64,000 nucleotides of DNA, from positions 20,919,479 to 20,983,478 of the forward strand of contig NC_064762.1 of NCBI RefSeq assembly GCF_011397635.1, written 5' to 3'. Below are positions 1-10,700 of this stretch, one piece after another. A model generated the notes under the pieces. It had not been told where the DNA came from, did not search any database, and saw only the letters and a list, made by a program, of their open reading frames with translations. The stretch comes from Epinephelus fuscoguttatus (taxonomy: Eukaryota > Chordata > Actinopteri > Perciformes > Serranidae). Numbering within the stretch: the stretch's first letter is position 1; each line of letters begins with the position of its first letter. A program made the translations under genes and the position numbers.

Positions 1-108
1 GTGTGAATGTGTGAGCCAGTGGTGGAAACTATTCTTTTGAAACTTTACTACAAAAAAATAAGTGTAAAACCTGGACATTTTCTCCCGTTTTGTTTTCTCC
101 CTCCTCAG

Positions 109-240
109 ATCCGGCCTCACATCGCCACTTTACGCAAGTACACCTATGGGAAGCACATTCTGGCCAAGCTGGAAAAGTACTACATGAAGAGCGGATCTGA
201 ACTGGGTCCCATCGGCGGCCCCACGAATGGCCTCATGTAG
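109..240 (+). CDS. pum2: Pumilio RNA-binding protein 2, terminal coding exon
   Basis: This is the last coding exon of a Pumilio (PUF) RNA-binding protein, a cytoplasmic regulator that binds UGUA-type elements in mRNA 3' UTRs. It follows a CAG acceptor ending at 108 and encodes 43 residues to the TAG at 238-240. The peptide starts [20 protein letters not shown], the end of the last Puf repeat and C-terminal helix, and finishes with [11 protein letters not shown]. That ending matches the PUM2 type (GPIGGP.NG) better than PUM1 (GPICGP.NG), and the neighbours sdc1, laptm4a and matn3 agree with the PUM2 locus. The rest of the gene lies left of the window. The frame stays open upstream of 109, but that stretch is intron. 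Identity as a PUM gene is secure; pum2 rather than pum1 rests on the tail and synteny. Confidence 0.95.
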   Translation: MRPHIATLRKYTYGKHILAKLEKYYMKSGSELGPIGGPTNGLM

Positions 241-846
241 TCACATCAACACCGTGAGTCCCCTGGAGAAGTGGAGAGGAGTAGGAGCCCCAAACCCCCC
301 CCCTCACCCCCTCAATCCCTGTTCTGTGAGAGATGCTCCTTAGCCATAGGGGTTAGCCTTTTGACACCCTCTGATATCCCATTTTTGGGGGGAATTACCA
401 AAAAAAGAGAAAAGAAAAAGACAACTTCACCTAAGAACGCTGTGACAACTGACCCCTGCCACTCTGCCACCCCTGGTGCAGGTCCCCAGCGTGGCCCCCC
501 CTGCCCCCACCCCCAGGGGACGCACAGTCAGCAGGCCGTTTCGTTTTTGTTTTCTTTCCTGGGTAAAGCACAAACCCATTGTTAATGATGTAATTGATGT
601 ATTTGACTGGTTTTCATATTATCTTGTACATTTAGTTTTTTACCTTGTAAATTCTCTGTAGAAAAAAAAAACAACTTATAAACATTTGCTGAAATTTACA
701 ATTCCTACAATTTAACACCAGCAAGTGATTTTCTAAGGCTAAACTGAGTGATCCTTTTAAAAGAAACAATTCCATTTGTTTTTGTAACCAGACTTATTAT
801 GTCAGCTGTTCTAATTAAGTCCAGGCAATTGAATATAATATTTGTA

Positions 847-888
847 TATTATTATTATTATTATTATTATCATTATTATTATTATTAT
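847..888. repeat. (ATT)n microsatellite
   Basis: A run of about 14 ATT units, interrupted once by a C, lies inside the pum2 3' UTR. Confidence 0.9.
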
Positions 889-2755
889 CCCATGCACAGT
901 TTAAAAATGTTTTCCCATGCCAAAGCAGCTGATGGATTAGTTTTCAAACAGCACTGCATAGTACGGATGGATACACACCCCTCCGTCCACAGGTGAGTAC
1001 TATGCGTCCTGTGCCACAGTCACCCAGAGGTCCTCACGACCCGTTTGCGAGCTCGGCTTTGGGGATTGGTGCTTTAGTGTAGGGTGGTGTTTTTCCAGCG
1101 GTGGCTTATTACTCTTGCCTCCTTTTTCCAGGCTAATTGCGAGGGGGGGGGGGCGTGTGTGTTTACCCCAGCAGCTTGTCGTCTGGCTGATGTAATTATC
1201 TGGACAGTTTCGGTACTAAAAACATGACAGACTGACCAACCTGAGCTGCTGCATCCTCTGAGCCCCATTTGAGCCGTCTGTCCCTCATCCAGGTGATCAC
1301 TCGGGGGGGTTATGCAAGATTTAAAAAAGAAAAAAGAAGCTACATTAACTTATAGAAGCAGAGCATGAGGTTTGGTTGTACAGTGGGCGTGTAACCTGGT
1401 ATAATCTTAACATGAAATGACCGTAGTGGGGAGGGGGGGGAGCTTTTTTTTGTGGGGATAGTGGGGTGGGAGCGGGGTTATGTGTTGGCATGCTGTGACA
1501 GGTTTTAATCCTTGGAATGATTTTTTCTTTATCATGTTTTCGTGTAACATCTTATCTGTCTTGTACTTTGAGATGAACACTGCCCTAGAGACGGTATCTT
1601 TATGTACTGAATAATCATCTCTTGCGTAGAAGTAGTTTAGCGACGTATAGCATCTTTATGTACGAGTAAAGTTGTTGCTTTTGGGTTCGGGGGGCTTGCA
1701 GCGATGATGGGACCCCCACCGCCTGAAGGTCAGAGTAGTCCCAAAAAAAAAAATAAAAAAGCAAACGTGTCGTGAAGTGGAGCTTATCCCGGTTTTGTAC
1801 ATCTGAGGTGAAATGAGCTAGAAGTAGTGGGATAAGAAAGGGATGTTGAAGGAACCTTTTTTTTAATGGTTCTGTTTTTGTTTTTTAAAACTTTATTTTC
1901 CATTTGGTTGGGTATGCAAGTGCATTGGTGGAGGCCGGTGGGGCCATCAAAAGCTATACAATTCACCTGTAATGCTCGTAGTGACGGCTTCTTTGCTTCA
2001 TATGAATAATTGTAGAATACATGTAGTATATGTGCAGTTAATAAGTGTAAGATTATTAGTTTAATTGAGAAAAAAATACGTCTAGTCGTGGTGTTTGACA
2101 GGCCTTGCTCTAAAAATTTGTAGTGATGCTTTTATTTCGTCTGTACAGTTGTACATTTGTAAACGTTTATGCTGTAAATGGGATGTCTTTTACACTTTTT
2201 GGGGAGAAAAAGGCAAAAATGTGCATTTTGATGTGTGTATATTCATCACTCCTTTCCCCTTGAATATAATGTATACAGTTTTATTTGATCAAGTGTTATT
2301 TTAAAGGAAAAAAAAAAACTTTACGGCTTCACAATCTGGCATGTTTTTTTTTTTTTTGTTTTTAATCTGTTATGGGAAAGGCCAGCCTCTATTTGTACTG
2401 GAGCTGTAACATCCACTGTTGATAGTCTTTCTGAAGTGACAGTTTAAAAAGAAGAAGGATAAAAAAAAAAACACTCTACTAAAAACTGAGGCTGCATTTA
2501 GTCCTCTCTGCTACCATGGAAACTTCACAGGATATGACAAGAATTATTTTTGTACAGAAGAGTGCTGTATTTTGGAACAGCTTCTACCTTGTAAGCAAAA
2601 GCAATGTAAAATATTGTCAATTATATAAATATGAACATATGAGTTTTGTCACACTGTCAAAGTCATGTACATTTTCAGGTGGCCTTATGTACATTTCCAG
2701 ATGTTAGATGAAGAAAACAAACTCATTTTTGGAAGCAGAATTGTGACTATGTATG

Positions 2756-2761
2756 ATTAAA
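2756..2761 (+). terminator. Probable pum2 poly(A) signal (ATTAAA)
   Basis: ATTAAA is followed about 25 bases later by a T/G-rich stretch (2785-2815), the usual arrangement for cleavage and polyadenylation. A recognisable interspersed repeat starts just beyond, so the transcript probably ends here. Confidence 0.55.
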
Positions 2762-2821
2762 CTGTTCTTCTAACATTTGACCAGCATTGTTTTGGTTTTT
2801 CTCAGGTGTGTTGAGCTGTTT

Positions 2822-3175
2822 TTTAGGCGGTGATTTGCATTGTCGTCGCCCCTCTGTGCGGTGTTGCATGTTCTTCCCAAGTCAGTATGGGTTTTCTCCG
2901 GGTACTCCGGCTTCTTCCCACAGTCCAAAGACATGCAGGTTAATTGGTGACTCTAAATTGTCCGTAGGTGTGAATGTGAGTGTGAATGGTTGTCTCTCTC
3001 TGTGTCAGCCCTGTGATAGCCTGGCAACCTGTCCAGGGTGTACCCTGCCTCTCAGCCTATTCCAGCTGATATTGGGTGAGAGGCAGGGTGTACCCTGCCT
3101 CTCACCCAATATCAGCTGGAATAGGCTCCACCCCTCCTGTGACCCAAAAAAGATAAGCAGTTACAGAAAATGAAA
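2822..3175 (+). repeat. Teleost interspersed repeat with an internal palindrome
   Basis: This matches a very common fish repeat that contains GTCCAAAGACATGCAG, GGTTAATTGGTGACTCTAAA and GGATAGGCTCCA-type segments and ends near AAGATAAGCAGTTACAGAAA. I know it as a family but cannot assign its class. The 3' part has been rearranged: 3054-3089 and 3092-3127 are perfect 36-base inverted arms around a 2-base centre, so the end of the element is present once in each orientation. A reverse-orientation relative lies at 38935-39115. Confidence 0.75.
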
Positions 3176-3420
3176 TTTTTATTTCCAGAAGCTTGAGTCT
3201 CTCCTAACAGTAGTCTGTGTCCAAGATGAGGAAAGGGTTGCTTTACATCTTTGAACTGGCGCAAAGGTTTATTCCTCTAAACCAGGGGTGTCAAACTCAT
3301 TTTATCTCCTCACTTACATGTGTAAAGAGAATACAGTAAGGATTTATAGAGTTTAAACATTATGCAGGAGAGGTTGGAAGCCAAAAATAGCTTATTAAAG
3401 TACCTCGAAACTATAGAAAT

Positions 3421-3573
3421 CAGGTGTCGCACTCTGGCTCCAAACACTTTTATTTTATTTTGAAGACGTTTCGACCTTTGGGCCTTCTTCAAGATCAACA
3501 AAGAAGAAGGTCCAAAGGCCGAAATGTCTTCAAGATAAGACACGCTTACGGAGCCAGAATGTGCGACACTTGT
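3421..3573. mobile_element. Small fold-back element
   Basis: Imperfect inverted arms, starting CAGGTGTCGCACTCTGGCTC at 3421 and ending in the complement of AAGTGTCGCACATTCTGGCT near 3573, enclose a second inverted pair (GACCTTTGGGCCTTCTTC against GAAGAAGGTCCAAAGGCC). The whole element can fold into one hairpin, as non-autonomous inverted-repeat elements do. It has no coding capacity. Confidence 0.6.
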
Positions 3574-3599
3574 TTTCTACAATCAAGTCAACTGCCAGT

Positions 3600-4540
3600 G
3601 ATCAGCACCTCATTATAATTCTTGGAGTGTGTTATTTTTATATTTTGATTTATGAAAGCACCTCCCCTGTTTAAATAACAAACATACATTAAAGAAAAAT
3701 ATAAAAACAGTGATTGCATAACTGGCCTGAGGATCTTAAATTACGTAAAGGTTCATAAGGGACGATCAGGTCTGAAATGTAATCTGGAGCCATGAAGAGC
3801 CTGAAAAGTAATCAATAAGATTTAAAACTCAATCCTGAAACAAACAGGGAGTCAACGTAAAGAAGCTGAAACTGTTCAACTTCAACAACCTGGAACCTGA
3901 CACCTCTTGGCCTTCATGGGTGCATCAATGATCCTGTTTAGACCTGGTGTAAACATGGGTTTTGAGTGATCTGATCACAAGTGGACAGGGCTAAATACAC
4001 GACTAAACTGACAGCCCCCTGAGAAGATGGAGGAAGCCCATGAGCAAAAGATGACCAAATACCTTGCGCTGTCAAGAGGCTTGTAGAGAGGGTGGGTGGT
4101 TGGAGGGCCTGCTGTGAGCCAGTTGAGGCGGGCTGCGCGGGTTTCCCAGAGCCATCTGTCTCAGCCTCAACGTGGCTGTGGATCAAGAGGGCAGATCCAT
4201 GGTGTAGCGTGCTTCTTGGACACATGGCGGCGACTGATAACACCCGGCTGGGTCGCCCAGGTGAGGGTGTCTGATGACCTGAGACCTGCAACACCCTATG
4301 ACCCTGGGTTCATCACTGATGATGGGTCCAGGTGTTTCAAATAACTATTTTTAATTTTATTTTATCGTCAGTTATTTTTTACATATTTATTTTGAATTAA
4401 TTGTGTACCTGCTTCATCATTTTTCATTTATTTTTATTTTATTTATTTTTTGTTTTTATTTTATTTTTTTAATTTATTTATTTATCATTACTTTGTTGGA
4501 TAAAATTTGGCTACAAGAAAGTGCTGTGTTCAGGCGCCCT
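3600..4540. other. Intergenic sequence, no gene seen
   Basis: Open frames at 3938-4344 are short, occur on both strands and carry no recognisable motif. The segment 4345-4500 is nearly pure T/A with TTTAT-like runs. I see nothing else that can be supported. Confidence 0.5.
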
Positions 4541-4612
4541 GTGTAAACCATAGACTGTAAGTATAATGCACGTAGCCACCGTGACGTCACCCTTTGGTTT
4601 GTGGAATAGGTG
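4541..4612 (+). repeat. Teleost repeat fragment containing a CRE palindrome
   Basis: The segment containing ACGTAGCCACCGTGACGTCA followed by CCCTTTGGTTTGTGGAA resembles a fragment found repeatedly in fish genomes. It includes a canonical cAMP-response palindrome, TGACGTCA, at 4582-4589, about 180 bases upstream of the syndecan ATG. Confidence 0.5.
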
Positions 4613-4660
4613 TGAAAACGTGCCGGCATCTGAAGTTCACAGCTGAACGTGCTGTATTAG

Positions 4661-4671
4661 TGGGCGGGGCT
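4661..4671 (+). promoter_or_regulatory. GC box in the probable sdc1 promoter
   Basis: TGGGCGGGGC, a consensus Sp1/KLF site, lies about 100 bases before the syndecan start codon. No TATA box is evident. The transcription start is probably between 4670 and 4740. Confidence 0.45.
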
Positions 4672-4768
4672 TCAGCCCGGCAGAGGCTCGAAGTTCAATC
4701 GAAACACCTGCGGAAGACCTGAGAGGAGGAAGAGGAGCAAATAAACTGGACAGCAGCTCCACTGAAAG

Positions 4769-7700
4769 ATGAGGATACCTCTGACAGCCTCGTTATTATT
4801 AACCCTGGGGTTAATACATCCCGTACATATGTCGGTAAGTTGTTCTTTTAAACCTGTAAGACACTTTTTTAACAACAGACGTTACGTCAGTCTCGTGCTC
4901 ACCTTTCTCACTTCCTGAAGTTAGTCTGTGGTTATCACTGTACCAAGGTGTTTGTTTCACGAGCTTATTGTTTTCTAAGGGTTCAGTTGAATTAAAATAG
5001 TTAAATTTTTGATTAAATTAATTTTAATTTAATGTTCTATGTACACGTTACTGAAATTTATTTTATACTAGTCGAATTTGTTTGTTTATTCATGTCAATT
5101 TTATTCCAATAATGTCATTTTAACACTTATTAAAAACGTGTTGGTGTCACAGGGATTATTTCCGTGCTTAAACTCAGTTCCAGATAAAATAGGTCGCTGT
5201 ACGCAGAGAATTTGAGATATTATCAATAATAGTAACCAAAGTCAGTGTTTGAGCAGAGAACATCACACTTCCCATTTTGTGGATTTTACACCTCTTACCA
5301 TATGACATATGGGGCTTAGTGGGAATTATCTATCTTTACAGGGCAGAAAATGAATTGAATACAGATATTTTCACCATTAAATGTCTTTCATTACAGCCCT
5401 GCTGGCTCTGGTGATGGTATTTGAAGTAGAAATGACAAAGTATAAATATACAAATATATAAATTCAGAATTGTTCTTAGATTAAAGTATATCAATGACAG
5501 TAGTTCCAGTTGGATGTACTTAAAGTATCAAAAGTAGAAGTACTCATCTGGCAGAAAGTCCCTGTTATTACTTTATTTATTATTGTGTGTGTCATTGTGT
5601 TATTACTGATGTGGCATTTGAATTTATTATCAAATTATGTAACAAATTGTATAGAAGTTCATCTATAAAAGTGCACCATAATTTTAAGTTTATCACATTG
5701 TGTGTAAAATTATAATCCACAAATTAACCAGTAACTACAGCTGTCAAATGATCGCAGAGTAAAAAGTACAGTATTTCCAATGGTGGGAAAAGTACTTAAG
5801 TTACTTAACGAAAAGTAGCACTACCATGTAAAAATACTCTATCACAATTTAAAAATGTCCTGCATTCAAAATTGTTCTTAGACTAAATTATACCAGTGAA
5901 AATATTACAAGTTCAGTGTAATTAAAGTATCAACAGTAGAAGTACTCATCAGCTAGAATCTCCCTGTTCTTACTTTATTTATTATTGTGTCATTGTATTA
6001 TTACTGATGCATTTATGTATGAGCAGCATTTGACTTTATTATCCATTGTATCATAAATTAAAAGGCAGTTGCATAGTTTAATCTATTACAGCGCACCATA
6101 TCTATCATATTGTGTGTACAATTACAGTCCACAAAGTAACAGGTAACTACAGCTGTCAAATAATCATAGAGTAGACAGTACAGTATTTCCAATGGTCGGA
6201 AAAATACTAAAGATACTGAACTAAAAGTAGCACCACAGAGTGAAAATACTCTATTACAGGGGTGTCAAACGTACAACCCAGCGGCCAGATGCACTTATGA
6301 AGGCTGAGAGGTTTCAAGGGAAATTAAAACAGTGAGTAGACTTAATGTAAAATTCTGCCTCAGAGGCTTTTCCACCCTGACCAGAGGACAGCTCTCTGAC
6401 ATAATAATAAATACTCTGTGCTGTCAGATTTAAAGCTATTGAACATTGTGCAAAATATTGACAACCAGCAGCTTCAGTACAAAACAATCTGTATCAGACT
6501 TGTGTCTTAAAACAATGTTAGTGGAACCCTGCTGCTGAGGCGCTGCCAAAACTACAGATTGTAAATGATTTGTAAGGCGGGTGATGACTTCACTTCCTTC
6601 TTCATAATTTCCCACTGAAGTGGGAAATTATGAAAAAAAAAGAAGTATGTAATGAAAGTGAGTAATATACTGACTGAATGTGGAAAAACTGAAACACACT
6701 GGTGAATTTGCATATAATTTTTCTGTGAAAGATTCAGAATGAATGTCTTTACACTAAAAAGGGGGTTGCAATTTGTAGGTTATTATGCAGTGGTTTCACA
6801 GGTTCAGCCCACTTGGGATCAGATTGACTCATAAAATGAGTTTGACACTACTGCTATATTACAAGTAAAAGTCCTCATATATGTGGAGAACACACACTAC
6901 AGGAGAAGCTCCCAAGTGCTGGAGATTGTACAGGAGCCAGGATGCAAATCACTGACAGAGTGCCCTGTAATGAGGAAGTTACTGTCAAACTGGACCACGT
7001 CACACCCTGTTAGGAATTGACAAATTATTATTGTTTTTATTTTTAATTCTCTTTTTACTGAGGCAAAGGACTTGCTTCTTATCAGACACTTTTCTGTCTC
7101 ATTTACACTTTTTATTTATATCAAAACAAAAACAAATTATCAACCACAATAGTAAAGTAAAGGGTACTGTACTATACTATACTTTAATCCCTTACATCCA
7201 CATGGGCATATCCTCGCTTATTTGTTCTTCTGTGTCACATGTTCCACTGTCTATACCTCTTCTACCATTTTAGATCAAAAAGCAAAGAAAGAAACGGAAA
7301 CAGAGGAAAAAAGGCAACAAAAAAATACTAAAATAAGTAAAAATGAGCTAATAAAACTGAATCAATACATACAAAATAAATAAATAAAATAAATAAAAAT
7401 GAAAATGTATCTCTGTCCTTTTCCTCCTCCCCTCACGCTCAACACTTGCAAACAAGTTATAGAATATTTCAAACATCTCTGGCAATGAACCAAAGTATTC
7501 TTCAGTTTACACAGTCTCTCAAAAGAAGTCCGACCTGCTTGGCGACATGTACTCAGTCCAGTTTTCTCAAAATCTATAACATGTATCCAGCTCCAATCTG
7601 GAAGAGAAGGTCAACTCCTCCATCACATATATATACATCACATATTACATCCTCTCAGCCCTTAATCATAGGTGCCTCTGTCTGGTGATAGCTTTTTTAC

Positions 7701-10700
7701 TTGATATTAACATAATCTTTAACATATATTTATCTCTGATTCTTGTAAGACCTATATTCACTTATAATATCTCAAATGCAAATGGAAATTTTACCCTCAG
7801 TATTTTTTCCATACTTTTCTTTAGCTCCAGCCAGTACAGGCTAATGGAGGGGCAGCCCCAAAACATGAAAGGAATTGACAGATTAATAGATCTCTTAAAG
7901 GATGCCTGGTTTGCTAAGCAACTCTAAAAATAATGTACTGGAATGTCTCCCAGTTTGATAATGTATACATTATGTTATACATCTCTTCTTCACAATGTAA
8001 AATAGTTGAAGAAAACTTTACAGGGTACACACCGTTTAAAAAAGGATAATGAGGAAAGTTGGTCTCAAGTCATGCTGTGTAAACTGCTGTAAACACACAA
8101 TACTCTTTGTACCTGCAAGTATATATATACTGTATCTTTTTTTTTAAATTGGTTGTCCACTTGCAATCAGCCCTTTATACCAACAAAAACTGTCATGCAA
8201 TGTATCGTATTATTGCGTGAATAATACAGGTGCTTTAGGGTGTTTTCACACTTGGTCCTTTTCAGCCCTCTAAACAGACTCAGAGCGGTGAACATTGTGA
8301 ACACAAAGCGCTCCAGATTTGGTTTGCTCTTTGCCGTTGTATTTAGCCCTCTAGATCACATGCTACTGCACTGGGACACTTGAAAAATCAGACGAAACCA
8401 TGTCGGCGTGTAACGCTTGCAAGGACGCAGGACGAGGAGTAGTTTGGTCCATGGAAGATGCTGCACGTCTCCAGATGTGAACTGTAGAATACATCAAACA
8501 GTGACAGTCTACAGCACAGACACGCTAAGGGTTTCCTCCAGTTTTAAGTTCATCTGAAAGCAAGGGGCTTTGTAACCACACTGCAGTACCACGTCAAAGT
8601 AAAAACAATAAACTATGTCAATATATGTTCTATAGCCTATAGTGTGAACAGGAAGAGGACTGAGGCTCCGAAGTTGACCAGAATGAGAGTCTTCTTTCTA
8701 AAGAACTGACAATGTGACCACAAAAAGTCCCTTTTCTATTGGTCCACTTTTTGGTGCACTTTAAGAGGACTGAGTTCAGTTTGTTTAAAAAGGACTATAT
8801 GTGAAAACATCCTTGGTATGCAAAGGATGGGAGCAACAAACCAATTAGAGGCATTTCTCAAAAAAAAGTAGCATATTTGGTGACGGTACGTATACAAAAG
8901 TTATGCTCTGTGTGTCAAATTACTCAACCCTTTGTTCGACACCTGTTAAATCTACTTTATAATCTTTGTCTTTGTCCCTTGAGATCAACGTCGAGTCAAA
9001 CACCAGGTTTACCACATCCCTTTAAGCATTAGTGCTGCCTGGTGAGTGTTTCCAGCAGTAAACAGGAAGCACCTCAGGTGCATTTTATCTCCTGTCAGGG
9101 TTTTCACAGCATGACTCTTCAGATTGTTTTATGCTCACGGAGCCTTAAGGCTTGAGTCATTAGCAGTAAAAACATTTCTGTTCCTCCACCACTCTCCGTC
9201 CAATCTCAGTATCACTTAATCACCCCCTGTAAGTTTTAAAGCTGTAAAACATTTATAGTTGTTTTTTCATTAAGGATAGCACATATACGCCTGCTGGTTT
9301 CAATGGATGCAGGCTATTTAGACCTCATCAGTGAGTTTAGCTTGTGAATATCCAGTTGAGTTGGTTAGGAAAATATTATTTCAATGGATTGTTTGCTTGA
9401 ATAGAAATGTTTGTAAGAGCTTCTTAACGTCATGTTGAGCTGCTGTATTCACTGGAGCTGTTAGGGAAGAAACAAACATAAAGGTTCAGCATTCTTTTAC
9501 TGTTTCGCCAAAAGGGTGGAGTGACTTTACTGTTTATTCCAAGCTATATTCTCTAGTCATTACACTTTATTGGTGATCACAATTGCATCATTATAGGTTT
9601 GTCAGCCAGTGTCTTGTCTTACTTCACTGGGACTTTGTATCTGAGACGTGATTCATGTCCTGCAGAGGAAGGTACCTTTACAGGCTCCCTTCACCTCTTG
9701 ACTGTTCTTATATGTCTGACAATAAGGCAGGAAACAGTATTGTGCTGTTTTTCATCAGTGGTCTGCATCTTTTAAATATCCCCATCTTTTTCTCTCCATG
9801 AAATTAGCTTCATTCCCCTCCTGAGGACTTGGAGGGATCAGGATATGACCTGGAGGGCTCTGGCTCCGGTTCAGGGGACTGGTCGGAACAAGGTAAGGCA
9901 GAGTACCGGAGGTGTGGCCTTTAGTCAGACTTGACTCACCACATTTCCTTTAGATTTGACCTGACAAAATAAAAAGACTTGCAACTCAGCTTGGACTTTA
10001 ACATCAAGGACTCATGACTTCACTTGCACAGGAGCCAAGCCCAAAGATAAAAAAAAAACATGTTATTTAAAAGGTGTGCCAAGAACCAATTTATTTTCTG
10101 TCACTTCCTCAATCAGCTGACGTTATTGCTGTTCATTCCCAGGAAGTTGACACATATTGTAATTCCCCAGATGTGCTTTGTATGAACCAATCCAACCACA
10201 TTAAATTAAGTTGCAGGAGAGAACTGTGATGAACTACAATTGCGTTACTAAATGACAGTTTGAAAAATGATAGATGATCAAGTTCTTGATTAAAAGCTAA
10301 ACTGTGGTCAACAAAACAATTTGCGGTATGCACAAGGTGTGGGTTGAACTTTACAAACAGAGACTCAACAGTTTCCATCTTCAATTTGTCTTTTAAAGTG
10401 GCACAGGGAACAATAAGTCAAGGGTAATACTAACATAGTGAGCTTATACTTTGCTAATGTTATTATTCCGGTGTTAAAACGGCTTTCCATTTGGTAAAGA
10501 GTGCTTTGCAACTTGTTGGAGACTGGAAACTCAAAGTTTAGGATTTGGGACTTGAGTGCAAAGACTTGACAGTTACTTGTGACTTGCAAAACAATAACCT
10601 GGGGTCTCATATATAATTTATCCTACACTAGAAAACATGCCCATATCACACCTAGCCTGGCTTCCCTACACTGGTTACCTGTTGCTCTTAGAATTGATTT

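Larger units (their letters stand above)
241..2785 (+). other. pum2: pum2 3' untranslated region
   Basis: No coding sequence was found between the pum2 stop and the next repeat. The stretch is T-rich with many short A and T runs and C/G-rich patches near 290-320 and 490-520, as in a long vertebrate 3' UTR. It holds an (ATT)n run at 847-888 and four copies of the 9-mer TGTACATTT, starting at 625, 2150, 2666 and 2688, which resemble the UGUANAUA Pumilio site with U at the last position. The likely end is near 2780, set by ATTAAA at 2756-2761 followed by a T/G-rich stretch. The length is close to that known for mammalian PUM2 3' UTRs. Confidence 0.7.

Noticed and set aside
109-240. Naming the first exon pum1
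   Set aside because: The tail GPIGGP and the neighbouring sdc1-laptm4a-matn3-ttc32 order fit PUM2; PUM1 neighbours SDC3, LAPTM5 and MATN1.
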